Assembly: GCA_028622995.1 (NCBI GenBank)
Contig: JAJQJQ010000003.1
Span: 8,122,001 to 8,186,000, forward strand
Reading direction: 5' to 3'
DNA from: Panagrolaimus kolymaensis
Taxonomy: Eukaryota; Nematoda; Chromadorea; Rhabditida; Panagrolaimidae
Length of the DNA stretch: 64,000 nt
The notes beneath the pieces were generated by a model. That model was not told the DNA's origin and made no database searches. It saw nothing but the letters and a program-made list of their open reading frames with translations. The translations under genes and the position numbers were made by a program. How positions within the stretch are numbered: the stretch's first letter is position 1; each line of letters opens with the position of its first letter. Below, piece after piece: positions 38,530 through 48,535 of the stretch.

Positions 38530-40456
38530 TTACAATGCACTTCGCTGAATTTCAGGTTTATTAAAAATTGGACGAGGAACAGCATAAGTCGATTGATAAT
38601 AATCATATGTTCGACTTCGGAAAACATTTAGGGAAGTTGGAACAAGTTGAAGAAGAATAGCTATTGTCATGAGGATAATAAAAACATAAAGTAATAACAT
38701 TCTATGAGGAAAGAAGAAACAAGTTTAAAAAAGAAGTTTGAGTTTGTTGTTGTAAACTTACATTTCTGGAGTGAAAGGTATTGTTAATTCAGCGCGAAAA
38801 GCTTTGTCAATGTTATTAAAAACTGCCAACAATCGATCACCATTTAATAAATGTTTGAAAATAACCAAAAGACAAACTCTGAAAATAATTTTTATGGTTG
38901 TTTTTGTGTTTGCAAGCTTACATTTGAAGAATGAAAGCTCCAAATCTCAAAAGTTTATTTTTAAGTATTCCAGTGTAGCTGCTATAAATGGAAACAAAAA
39001 GAACATAACTCGAAATAATGAGCTCTCGAAGTCCAAAACCATATAAGGCATTTCGATTTCGTAAACTACTTTCACCCCTAAAAAAATATTTTCTGATATC
39101 AAACTTCTTTCAAAAAAGGCTCCATCGACAACAAACAAACCACATTGCTACATTAGTCATAGAATTAGAAGTAGTATAAGCTGAAAATCCTATGGTTACC
39201 ACTGACAATACAATAGTAATCATATTTATATGTAAATCAAAAAGAGATGAACGAGTTTCATCTGGTTTAGGTAATTGACTGGCTGCATGAATAATAGAAA
39301 GAGTATTAATAAAAAATAAAAGGAATGAAATTAAAATAGTTCCAACTATTAATAATTGATAGGTTGAATTTGTGTGAATATCTTCAAGTTGAACATTTCG
39401 AAGGTTTAATTCAAATGCAACCAAAATAATTGGTTCAAACCAGAGAGTTAAAGCGAACGCAGCAAAAAGCATATTCAAAACCTACAAATTTCAGGAATAA
39501 GTTTTTGAAGTCGAAATTGAATTGTTGGTAATTTCAAAAGTTACTTACAATTACAAATTGTGGAGGCTTTTTATAAATTGGAAATAATCCAGTTATTCCA
39601 GCTAAAAGTTGCATGATACAAGGAATCACTGCGGTGCTACCAATTTTAGCTGCAATAATAAATGTTCCTTCGCTGTTTGAACTTGCAAAATCTTCAGCTT
39701 TTAAAAAATCTAGCATTAAATTTGCTTGAGGATTCTAAAACATGAAAAATAATAGTTTAGTTATAGATGGAAGCGAAAACTTACATTGAAAATTTTTCTG
39801 AATCTTACTATAGCAAAAATAAAAAGGCATACAGCTAAAAATATTTGAATGATTGCTAAAGCAAGAAACGTGGGTTTTCTGTAGTGAAAAGAAAAACGTT
39901 GATTTGTGGAATAAAAACGTCCAAGCTTTGTTGCAAAGGTGGAAGGTCGATCATCAAGAAATCGGAATTCATCCGAAACCTAAAAGGGTGTTTTTTATTT
40001 AGCTAACAAAAAATGAAAGAAGCTATTTGGTGGTTGTTTATTTTTACTCTATCAGCATAATCGTCATCTGCAGCTTTTCGGTACATTTCTAAATCCTTTA
40101 ATCGACAACCAAAACCTTAATAGAAGTTTTTTTAAATGTCAATTTACTTCAGTTCTTTGCCTTTCAGGTTCATAAGAAGGTCGAGGAATACCAGCAAAAT
40201 TTACTGATGGCACAGTTGTTGTTGGATCAAAACCTCGATTCACAATATCAGCTTTATCTTTTCGGCCGACGCCGCCACTTGGATTAGCTGAGAAATAATT
40301 ACTTGATTCATTAATATAATTTGATTGTTGAGGCGAAGGTGAACGACGCCTTCGATCTTCAATTGGAATATTTTCAGCTGTTGTAGTCCAAATTGTTCCG
40401 GAATCTATTGCAGTTGTTTCAAAACCATTATTGACAACATATCTTTCACGTCTCAT
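38530..40456 (-). CDS. Unrecognised multipass membrane protein
   Basis: I do not recognise this family. Exons (minus): 40456-40148, 40095-40048, 39979-39785, 39734-39549, 39481-39141, 39077-38922, 38878-38762, 38701-38530; all in phase, about 507 aa. The first 100 residues are polar and Ser/Pro-rich with an RRRRSPSPQQ stretch, likely cytosolic. Several hydrophobic segments follow, probably seven or eight TM helices: FLALAIIQIFLAVCLFIFAI, STAVIPCIMQLLAGITGLF, MLFAAFALTLWFEPIILVAF, LLIVGTILISFLLFFINTL, MITIVLSVVTIGFSAYTT, ELIISSYVLFVSIYSSY and MLLLYVFIILMTIAILLQL. No transporter, GPCR or channel signature seen. The exon 1-2 junction (GAA|GTAAAT to ATTAAAG|GAT) is the least certain. Convergent with mpk-1. 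Confidence 0.75.
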
Positions 40457-41096
40457 ATCTCCACAAACATAAACTCTTTTGAATAATAAAAATAAAAATA
40501 TACCAAAACTTTGCAGGAAAAAAATGGCAAAATCAATTTATTTTGACTTATTTAAAAGCCTATTTATTTCCAAAAACCAAATGTATTTATGTATGTGTGA
40601 CAAATAAATAAACCGTCGCCGATGCCGATTCTTCTTTATGATTAATCGAAATAAATATTATACAAAAAAATATTTTTGTTGTTATACAACAATCATGTTC
40701 CATACATATAATAAACGAAACGAATAAATACCTTTGTCATTGTTTTCTTTCTTTCAATCAAACAAGTATGAATGTATGGTCAAAGTTGTTGGGCCCAATA
40801 GATTATGCTAATCGTATTCTTTTTTTATTATTATATCGTCGTCGCAAACACACATATTTTTAGAGGTATGTAGAACAACAAAAAAAAAACATGAAAATGA
40901 AAAATACTAAAGTTATTTGATCGAATCAATTTTTATTTTTTGATGCTTTCAAACGAGAATGAAAAAAATATAATATTTTTAGCTTATTGAAAAGCAGAGG
41001 AGGAGGAGGAAAAGGAAGAATACAAGTTTGAATGAAAGCATTTTATTTTTTCATGCAAAAATATTTGACTTTGCACAAGGGCAAAAACCTTTAAAA

Positions 41097-41210
41097 AATG
41101 CTTTTGTCGAGGTTTCCGCATAATAAAATTGACGCCGCTATTTCTTTGCTTTGTAATAATAAAAAACCTCCTCCCTTTTCGTGATGATGAGGTGATTGTG
41201 GTTGAAATGA
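41097..41210 (-). repeat. Dispersed repeat, copy 1
   Basis: The plus strand reads ATGCTTTTGTCGAGGTTTCC then GCATAATAAAATTGAC, closely matching 44855-44925. The right part, AACCTCCTCCCTTTTCGTGA then TGATGAGGTGAT, resembles 46453-46485. On the minus strand copies 1 and 2 share an open peptide, KEIA-x-S-x2-LC-x-N-x-DKSI. Origin unknown: old mobile element or gene fragment. Confidence 0.5.
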
Positions 41211-41640
41211 AATAAAAGTTATCTCTATCTCCAAAACTGAAGGATAAAATTTGACAACAAAATCTCTTTATTTTTATGAACACTTATTTATTACAAAATT
41301 AGTAAAATGGTTAATTCTTCTTCTGGGGAAAGATAAACATAAAAGCCAGCCACCAATAATAAATGAAAGTAAAAAAACGGCGCAGTTCTGACTCTTTAAA
41401 AAAAGAGAGCAGCATTGGTGGTGAAAATTTTTTGTTGGAAAAAAGGAAGATGATACACATATTTTTTTCTTCATAAAAACTCTCAGAACTGCGGCTTTTT
41501 AAAAATTTTAGTTATTGATTTTTATATTTTTTTTGAATATTTTAATATCAATTACATTTATTACTTTTTGTGTGTTTACTAACATTTTTTGTTGCTTTTT
41601 GCTAAAGTCACATCTGATAGTTATTGGGTATGTAACTACT

Positions 41641-41886
41641 ATGGTTAGGATTTTCAGCACAACTTACCCAAATGAAAAAATGTTGTTCAACATAAAGTCA
41701 TTTAAAGCGACTTCCATGGTTACAGATTTCAAAATTCAAGCAAATACATTCCTCTTATATGGAAGAGTATTTACATCCAATTACCCTGAAGTTCCTAAAA
41801 CAAACCAAGCAGTTGAAATAAAAGTTGTTTTTATCAAATCCAATTGTTCATTTTCACACTTAGTCCATTTAAAAACTGTAGGTTAA
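41641..41886 (+). CDS. Doubtful small ORF or gene fragment
   Basis: 81 codons from ATG, with fairly mixed composition (MVRIFSTTYPNEKMLFNIKS at the start, LLYGRVFTSNYPEVPKTNQA in the middle), unlike the Phe/Lys-rich spurious frames around it. It lacks a signal peptide; the hydrophobic stretch upstream in the same frame (from 41515) has no ATG. No domain recognised. It could be an exon of an unseen gene, a fragment, or chance. Confidence 0.25.
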   Translation: MVRIFSTTYPNEKMLFNIKSFKATSMVTDFKIQANTFLLYGRVFTSNYPEVPKTNQAVEIKVVFIKSNCSFSHLVHLKTVG

Positions 41887-41959
41887 TGCGATTAGAAACA
41901 TAAAAAAAATCATTTATTATCAAAAATAAACTTTACAAAAAACATTGATTTCAAAAATT

Positions 41960-44200
41960 TCAAGAAAATTTAGGTATTTGTGGCTTTTGAATTGGTTCAC
42001 TTGTTGTTTTCTTTTGAGCGGGAGGTGGAATGCCATCTTCAACTTCAAAGAAATGTGGAGCTTCTTTTCGAACTTCTAACAGCATTGGAATAGGAAATGG
42101 AAAAGATTTCAAATCATCTTCTGCAGGAAATTGTTTAACCAAATGTTCCATTTTGTAACTAAAAAAGTAAAAAATGTAAAAAGCAAGTCTAACTGTATTT
42201 CTCACTATTCAAAGCTATCAAAAGAAACAAACTAACAAAGTAGCAAGAAGGAAGAATTGACGACGTTCTTTAGTTTGTCCAATCCAACATGATTGTCGAT
42301 AAGTTTCCATTAGATCAATCTTCTTTAAGTATCGTCTCCATTGAACTTTTGATGCTAAAAATTCTGGTCCATTTCCATCTGGTGCATTTTCGATTGATTC
42401 AGCAATAAATTGAATGAATGGAATATTCTGTCGATTTTTTAGCCATCTCATTGCTTTATCAGGTCCTGTTAACACGCCTTTGTTGTTTCGAATACCTTTT
42501 TTGTAAAGTAAATTGTTTGCCATTATCCTAAAAAAATATGTAATTGAGTATAGAAAGAAAGTGAAAACATAAAAAAGCAAAACTTACACAGCTTGATGAT
42601 GCCAAATTCCACGTTGTTCAATAGTTGGAGCTCGAACAGCCATACATTCAACATAATCAGGAGGCCACGATGACATTGTTTTATCAGGTAATGGAAACGA
42701 TTGACAAGCATATGGTTCAAGTTTGTAAATGTTTTCTCCACAACTTTCTTCAGATTGAATTGAATCTTCAACACCTCGGTCAAATTCATGTTTGAATATT
42801 TTGGTACATTTTTTGCTTGTATCTATTGTCAAATCAGGCAATGGAACTTCAGATGATTGTGTTTCTTTATCAGGCATTGGTACAACTGCTCCAGGAGCTA
42901 CACGTTCTTTAGATAATCGTTCTTTAGAAATACGAGAAATTGGTTTTGGTATTGCAGTTTGGACATCGGCTGAAAGCTTCTTCTTTTCATTTGCAACAAT
43001 TGAAGGTTGAGTTGGTTGAGTTCGAGGTGCTGGTTGATTTCTTACACTTTCTTCTTGAGTTTTATCTTCCAATAATGGATCAAGGAATACTGGCACTAGA
43101 GGTTCATTTGATAGAAGTGGAGGAGGTGGAAGAGCAAGAGAATTCACTGATTTAGGTTGAATTGGATAGGACTTTTTTCTTCGTCGCTTGATAACATATC
43201 GAATAACCACTGCAGCAACCACGATGATCACGATTAAGAGTGCAATTGTACCAAGAACAATACCCAATACAGGAACATTTGATGTTTCAGCAGTAACAGT
43301 AGTTTTCGCAAGTCCATCAGAAGATTCAGTTGTTATTGTTGGTTTTTTCGTAGACGTTGTTGTAGTTGATGGAGCTCTAAAAAGTTGAATTAATAAGCCA
43401 ATCATTCAAACAAAGCAATAAGTAATAACAAAATCACTTTAAAGCGTCAATACCGTTGCTGTTAGCCACGAAACTTAAACTTACATCGTTGTTGGTGGAG
43501 GAAGATTATCAATGCCAATGGAACCATAAGGAAATCGAAATGAAACACCACAATAATTTTTAACAACTTTGATTTTTATTTGAATCTTATCATCTGAATT
43601 TGGAAGAGGTTGCTTTTTTATAGGTTCATACGTGATAGCATCAGGTGATTTGGCGTTTGAGATAGTAGTAAACCAAGTTTTCGATCCATCATTGAATTCA
43701 TAAAAATTTAAACATGAGCTTCCTTGGATATTAAGATTCATACTTTCTCCAACTAAAACCAATTGTCCTCGAGTCATCGTAATAATCCATTGGTCTTTTG
43801 AGCATCCTCGAAATGCCAAATTGTTTTTATCATAGCTGTAGCAAATGAAAGAGCTAAATAAACATGGTATATAAATCGATAACAAAATGTCAAATAAAGC
43901 TTACTCTTCGTAACAATTAGCATCTATTGGACCACATATTTCGAGGAACGGTTTACTGAAATCCTTCGGACGCACGAGTATAAAATCCACAGTATCATTG
44001 ACAATCAGCGAAGGTCCATTGAAAGAAAAGTTTTTGAAAATGCTATTTTGTGGAAGATCATCGGCATTTTTGAGAAGTAGATATGGATCGGTATCATTGA
44101 AGAATTCTGTACGAAGCTCTTTGATTTGTTGATGTTGATCTAAACCAAATGCGAATAAAACCATCCATGAAAGCAAATAAATTTGACGACGAAACGACAT
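41960..44200 (-). CDS. Unrecognised single-pass type I membrane protein
   Basis: Probably a nematode-restricted surface protein; I recognise no domain. Exons (minus): 44200-43905, 43835-43485, 43376-42588, 42527-42237, 42158-41960; all in phase, about 641 aa. Layout: a signal peptide (MSFRRQIYLLSWMVLFAFG), an ectodomain of about 210 residues with a few Cys (EICGPIDANCYEE, RGCSKDQW, SSCLNFYEF, KNYCGVSF), a Thr/Ser-rich stalk, one TM helix (VLGIVLGTIALLIVIIVVAA), then a basic stop-transfer RRRKK. The cytosolic tail of about 370 residues is Pro/Ser-rich with PPPP, repeated Arg/Lys-Glu-Arg and PMPDKETQ-like motifs, ending in a conserved-looking domain (AMRWLKNRQNIPFIQFIAES, KVQWRRYLKKIDLMETYRQS). 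Receptor or adhesion role is possible but not shown. Confidence 0.75.
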
Positions 44201-44854
44201 CTTTGAAAGTGAAACGAAACAGCAAAATGACGCAAGCAATCGAACGAAAGAAAAAGAAAAGAGACAAATTTTTTGGAAATAAGCATAAAGAGTTATGCAA
44301 ATTTACAAAATGTGAAAGTGCTATGTTTTTTTTCGCGCACTTTTTCGTAACTTTGGATTAAATTAACATATACCAATTGTACATTTTGAGTTTCGATTAG
44401 GTTTATTAAACTTTTAGTATGGTAGTTAACAGAAAATGTTGTATCGAGTAATTGCGACTTTGATTCACCAAGAAAGACGAAAAAGGAATATCATTTTTTA
44501 GGAAACAATATCACATTTTGCTTATGTTGCGCTTCGTTTTTTATTTTTGTCCAAAATTTTAAAATCATAAAGCATTTTATCTTTAATAAAGGCAAAATGA
44601 AAGTTTGAAAGAGTAAAGAATATATCTGCTATCGTAAATTGGAAAAAAGTGATGATTAAAGCTAACTCCAACCGAATTAGAATCTTTCAACAACAAAAAG
44701 AGAGCGACAAAAATGTTTGTGAAAATGAAAATATGTGTTGCTTTCTAAATTTTTTTTAGAATTCAGCGAACGATTGATTAGTTTTTCTTTATTTTTGTAA
44801 TAAAATATGATTGGAATTTTTTTTTATTCAATTAAAGAAAGCTTTTTTAACGAG

Positions 44855-44925
44855 AATGCTTTTGTCGAAGTTTCTGCATAATGAAAATGACACTGCTATT
44901 TCTTTCATTCCTTTATAAAAACAAG
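44855..44925 (-). repeat. Dispersed repeat, copy 2
   Basis: The plus strand ATGCTTTTGTCGAAGTTTCT then GCATAATGAAAATGACACTG matches copy 1 at 41097 with scattered changes. Where copy 1 continues with its AACCTC...GAGGT arm pair, this copy continues into the GC-rich nested hairpin at 44922-44959. Confidence 0.5.
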
Positions 44926-44959
44926 CAGGTTCGCCTCCCTTCGGGAGGCTCTCTGCTTG
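44922..44959. other. GC-rich nested hairpin
   Basis: Outer stem CAAGCAG/CTGCTTG (7 bp) encloses an inner perfect stem GCCTCCC-TTC-GGGAGGC (7 bp). It stands out in very AT-rich DNA. It is followed by T-rich sequence, so in form it resembles a bacterial-type terminator, but no such function is expected here. It has no tRNA A-box or other RNA-gene signature. Confidence 0.5.
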
Positions 44960-45366
44960 CCTATGTTTTTTATTATCATCATAAATTAGATTGGCTAACA
45001 ATGATTCCAAAAAAAGCGGATCATTACACTTTTTAAGCTCTAACTTTCATCAAACGGAAAGCAACACAAAACACCTTTCGTCTGCTAAATCCTTATATCC
45101 CATTTATGTTCTTATATCTAATTATTAAATGAGTAACCTTACTTTTAAAAATCTTACTGTTTATCCAATTTTTGATCTATCTTAAAACTCTTGCTTTTTA
45201 TAAAACTTCCCTTCATATTTTCTACTAACTTATACCAAACTTCAAAAAATAACTCTCAAGAAAACTATCATTTAACATTACTTTCTATATTCAATTAATG
45301 ACTAAAACTAAATATTTTTACCCACATTTTGATATCCAGCCTTAACATCTTTTTGTTTACCATAAC

Positions 45367-45903
45367 CAGCGCTGGCGGTTTTCGGTTTTTCGGTTCGGTT
45401 TTCGGTGCATTTTCGGTTCGGTTTTCGGTGAACCGAACCGAAGCGAAAATCGAAAACCGAAGATTTCGGCTTTCGGTTCAAACCGAAAAACCGAAAACCG
45501 AGAACATTCGGTTTGATTCGTAAACCGAAAAACCGAAAACCGAAAACCGAAAAAATTCGGTTTTAAGCCGAAAAAACCGAAATTCGATTCGGTTTGTCAA
45601 AAAATGGAGTGGTTTTGAATCGTTTTTAAATATCAAAAAATAATAATTTTGCTCAAAAATGTTTAGAATCATTTTAGAATGAATAAAATAGACAAAATAT
45701 AGCTAAAAAAAGAGAAAAATAACTAATTTTATTGAATTCTAGCCAAAAAAATACTTTAAAAATAGAATAAAAAATATTAAAAAATCGAACCGAAAACCGA
45801 AAATTTTGGCTTAAAAACCGAAAACCGAAAACCGATAAGCTTCGGTTTCGGTTCGGTTAACCGAAACCGAAAACCGAAAGATTTCGGTAAACCGCCAGCG
45901 CTG
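45367..45903. mobile_element. hAT-like MITE with TTCGGT/ACCGAA subterminal repeats
   Basis: 537-bp element with inverted ends CAGCGCTGGCGGTTT...AAACCGCCAGCGCTG, flanked by the 8-bp direct repeat ACCATAAC (45359-45366 and 45904-45911). The 8-bp target duplication and CAG..TG ends are hallmarks of the hAT superfamily (established knowledge). The outer parts are packed with copies of TTTTCGGTT in one orientation and AACCGAAAA in the other, probably transposase-binding repeats. The centre (45600-45780) is AT-rich. The open frames at 45329 and 45478 are just this repeat translated. Confidence 0.88.
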
Positions 45904-45911
45904 ACCATAAC

Positions 45912-46953
45912 CATGACAACTTCATTCTTGTTTTGATTGATATAAAATTATGAGGTTCTCCTCATCTTGTAACTAAAATCTTATATCATTTTTTTGGATC
46001 CTTCTCATCTTTGGATTCTTTCCCTTCTTAGGATCCTTCTTATTTTTTGAATCCTTCCTCGTTCTTAAATCTTTCTCTACCTTTGGGATCCTTCTTCATT
46101 ATTGGATCCTTTCACAACTTTGAATCCTTTAATATTTTTGTATCTTCTGACATCTCAGAGAAAAGCGACCGCTCATCACCGCTTCATTTTCATTCAATAA
46201 AAATTAAAGTTCATTCTTCAATCATTTTTTCAAATGAATGAACAATTTCATGCTAATTTTTTCATTCATTTTTTCTTTTGGTTTGGATCTTACTTAAAAT
46301 CTCAATGTACCTCACAGGATCCGCCTCCGGTGGATCAGACCCTCATTTTATCTATTTTCACATTTTTTCCTTTCTTCTGATACCCAATATCAATTGAACA
46401 TTTTCTGATGCCTTTCCATCTATTTTTCACTTTTTTTAAAAAGGATAAAAACCTCACGTTTCATGATGATTATGAGGTGATGGTAATTAATGCTTTGAAA
46501 ATGTGAATATATTTATTCGACAAGACGGATATTCAAATAAATAAAGTTAAGATTTTTATTTTCTTATCCGTTTAAAAAAGAGGGTATTTATGCCTCATAT
46601 ACAATATGTTGCTGTAATCAAGAATCAGAGGAAGTTTAATAGGGAGTACTATCGTTATCCAAAGCTATTGCTTTTTCTCAAAAATAAATACGTGAATATT
46701 TATTAACAATATATTTATTTCTGGAAGAAAAAATACAAAAGAACATTACAGATGGAAAGCCGCAGAATTAACAAAATGACAAACAATAAAAAACGCAAAG
46801 GTGGGGAAATGTAAATTAAGAGAAAGAGATATAGGCAAAGTTCATAGAGTTGCATAGAAGGATGAACATCCGTGAGCACAATCAGTAATAATCAGGCAGC
46901 ATCAAACGCATGCATTGGGCTTAACTTTCTTTATCAGTAGTACCTATAAATTT
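45912..46953. other. Intergenic with a minisatellite
   Basis: Downstream of the peptidase gene (-). Contains a degenerate 18-base tandem repeat near 45996-46140 and a partial copy of the dispersed repeat near 46453-46485. No gene supported. Confidence 0.5.
45996..46140. repeat. Degenerate minisatellite, about 18-bp unit, about 8 copies
   Basis: Successive units begin GGATCCTTCT, GGATTCTTTC, GGATCCTTCT, GAATCCTTCC, AAATCTTTCT, GGATCCTTCT, GGATCCTTTC, GAATCCTTTA, each 17-19 bases long and ending in a T-rich stretch. The divergence between units implies age. Confidence 0.65.
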
Positions 46954-47798
46954 TTATTTTTTTTTTGCAAAATATTTAACTAACAAACCTCCAAGTATCA
47001 TGGTTTCAATTGAATCAATTGAAAGAAGAAGAGCCGAATTTTGTTCAACAATGCAATTAAATACATGTTGAAGTGAATTATTATTTGATATTTCATGTAA
47101 CCCAGCTATTAATATGCCAAGTAAATTACTATTTTTATCCACAATGGCACCACCGGAATAACCGGCTCTAGCCCCCGGAGTGCCAATAAAATGTACTTTG
47201 TCCGCATGTCGGTTTTCAACAATTCCATGAGTGATGCTGGGAATGTTTTGGAGAGCAGAATGCGAGAAGCCCTAAAATATAAATCATTAGAAAATAGTAA
47301 TAAGTGTGTATTTCATTTGCATAGAATGCTTAAGGCATAAATTAAATAATAAAAATAAATATATTTTTCTTATCTTAATTATGATGAACACCTATTTATA
47401 TTATATATATATTTAAATTAAAGACTTACCAAAAGATAATATTTTTTTCCAGGGAAAAAAACATTGCGACATAAGGGTAAATCATCAAAATCGGGCGATT
47501 CCAATATTGCAAAATCTATTTTTGTTGAAATAAAAATACATTTTGCTGTATGTTGGCGACTGTTGATCCCATTTACGATATAATTGCCACCAATATCGAA
47601 ACCCAAATGCGCAGCAGTAACCATTCTTCTTCCATCTACAAGTACTGCAGAACCTTCAAGCCTTTTTCCAATCAAACTAAATGTTCGGTGTTGCCACATT
47701 TGGAAAATTTTTTGTCCTTCTAAAAATTTTACCTAACAAAGTGTTAAAGCTACAAACGTTAGCTTACCTTCCATTTCATTAACTTCTAGTTCTGCCAT
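46954..47798 (-). CDS. Trypsin-like serine peptidase (PA clan), no signal peptide
   Basis: Small chymotrypsin-fold peptidase of 212 aa. Exons (minus): 47798-47768, 47719-47430, 47271-46954; in phase. The triad is visible: His48 in MVTAAHLG, Asp79 in KIDFAILE, and Ser146 in ARAGYSGGAIVD with the oxyanion-hole glycines. The layout without signal peptide or propeptide (starting MAELEVNEMEEG) fits intracellular trypsin-like/HtrA-type single-domain peptidases rather than secreted digestive trypsins. No PDZ domain follows; the tail ends FAKKK. The substrate is unknown. It lies about 0.7 kb downstream of the co-Smad gene on the same strand. Confidence 0.8.
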
Positions 47799-48535
47799 TT
47801 TGTGCCAATTAAACGAAGTCTAAAAATTGGTTAATTAAGTAACATATATATATGTTTTTTGGGATCCTAATTATTTTGGGTTTTTTATAAAGTACATGAT
47901 CATTTTTATTTTATAAGCTTAAAAAGGAAAAGTTATCGCGGATGTGGTATAAGACATTTATTTAAATAAAAAAATATTAAAAGATAGCCATTATTGAAAG
48001 AAGTGACCGAACAAAGCGTGCCAGTAAGCAGAAGAGTTTATTAATCATTGGAAAAAATGAATGAATCATTGAGAAAAAATCAAAGAAAAAAAGAAAGAGA
48101 TCCGACAGCGAAAAAGATCTTTAATAAAAACAAAATATGGTAACAAACCTCTGAGAGAAAAAGCGCTAGTAAGTGTGATTCACAGTGAAAGATAAAAAGG
48201 TTAAAGAGGTTTATGATTTACGAAAGAAGAAGAATTACCATAGCAGATGACTATCCTCTTTATAGCTAATAGTGTAGTAAAGTAAGAAATTAAACAAATT
48301 TAATTTAATTGCGTAAGCTTCTCCAATGTATTCAACTATAAAAAAAAGTGCGATTGCTGTCTATATAACCGAAAAGATGGTATCACAAAAAAATTTATTT
48401 CAAAGCTATGGAAAAAAGCAACAATTCTTTTTATTTATACCATGTCATGTTATTAAAAAATTAATTTACAAAAAAAAAAGAATGACTTTAAAATTATTAT
48501 TTAAAAAAGAAGTTTATTTGAAAGAAAAGAATGAG
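47799..48535. other. Intergenic, no gene seen
   Basis: Between the peptidase start and the co-Smad stop codon, both on the minus strand. The open frame 48326-48550 (+) is Lys-rich and unsupported. Confidence 0.5.

Larger units (their letters stand above)
40457..41959. other. Intergenic with a dispersed repeat and a doubtful small ORF
   Basis: Upstream of the multipass protein gene. Contains one copy of a short dispersed repeat (about 41097-41210, related to 44855-44925) and a plus-strand open frame at 41641-41886. The remainder is AT-rich with no further gene. Confidence 0.5.
44201..45366. other. Intergenic, repeat-bearing
   Basis: Upstream of the type I membrane protein gene. Holds copy 2 of the dispersed repeat and a nested hairpin at 44922-44959. 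No coding exon supported. Confidence 0.5.

Noticed and set aside
41374..41499. Inverted CGCAGTTCTGA repeat pair about 100 bases apart
   Set aside because: Only an 11-base core matches; no target duplication and arms too short to call a mobile element.
42940..43388. Plus-strand open frames opposite the type I membrane protein
   Set aside because: They are antisense shadows of a well-supported exon with correct splice phases.
44922..44959. tRNA gene (a GGTTCGCC stretch resembles a B box)
   Set aside because: No A box, no cloverleaf; the sequence folds as one nested hairpin instead.
45329..45672. Open frames rich in FRFFGSVFG-like peptides on both strands
   Set aside because: They are direct translations of the TTCGGT/ACCGAA repeats of the hAT-like MITE, not genes.
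45367..45903. Possible interstitial telomere repeat because of short GGTT-rich units
   Set aside because: Nematode telomeres are TTAGGC; the unit here is TTTTCGGTT, with inverted ends and an 8-bp target duplication, so it is a transposon.
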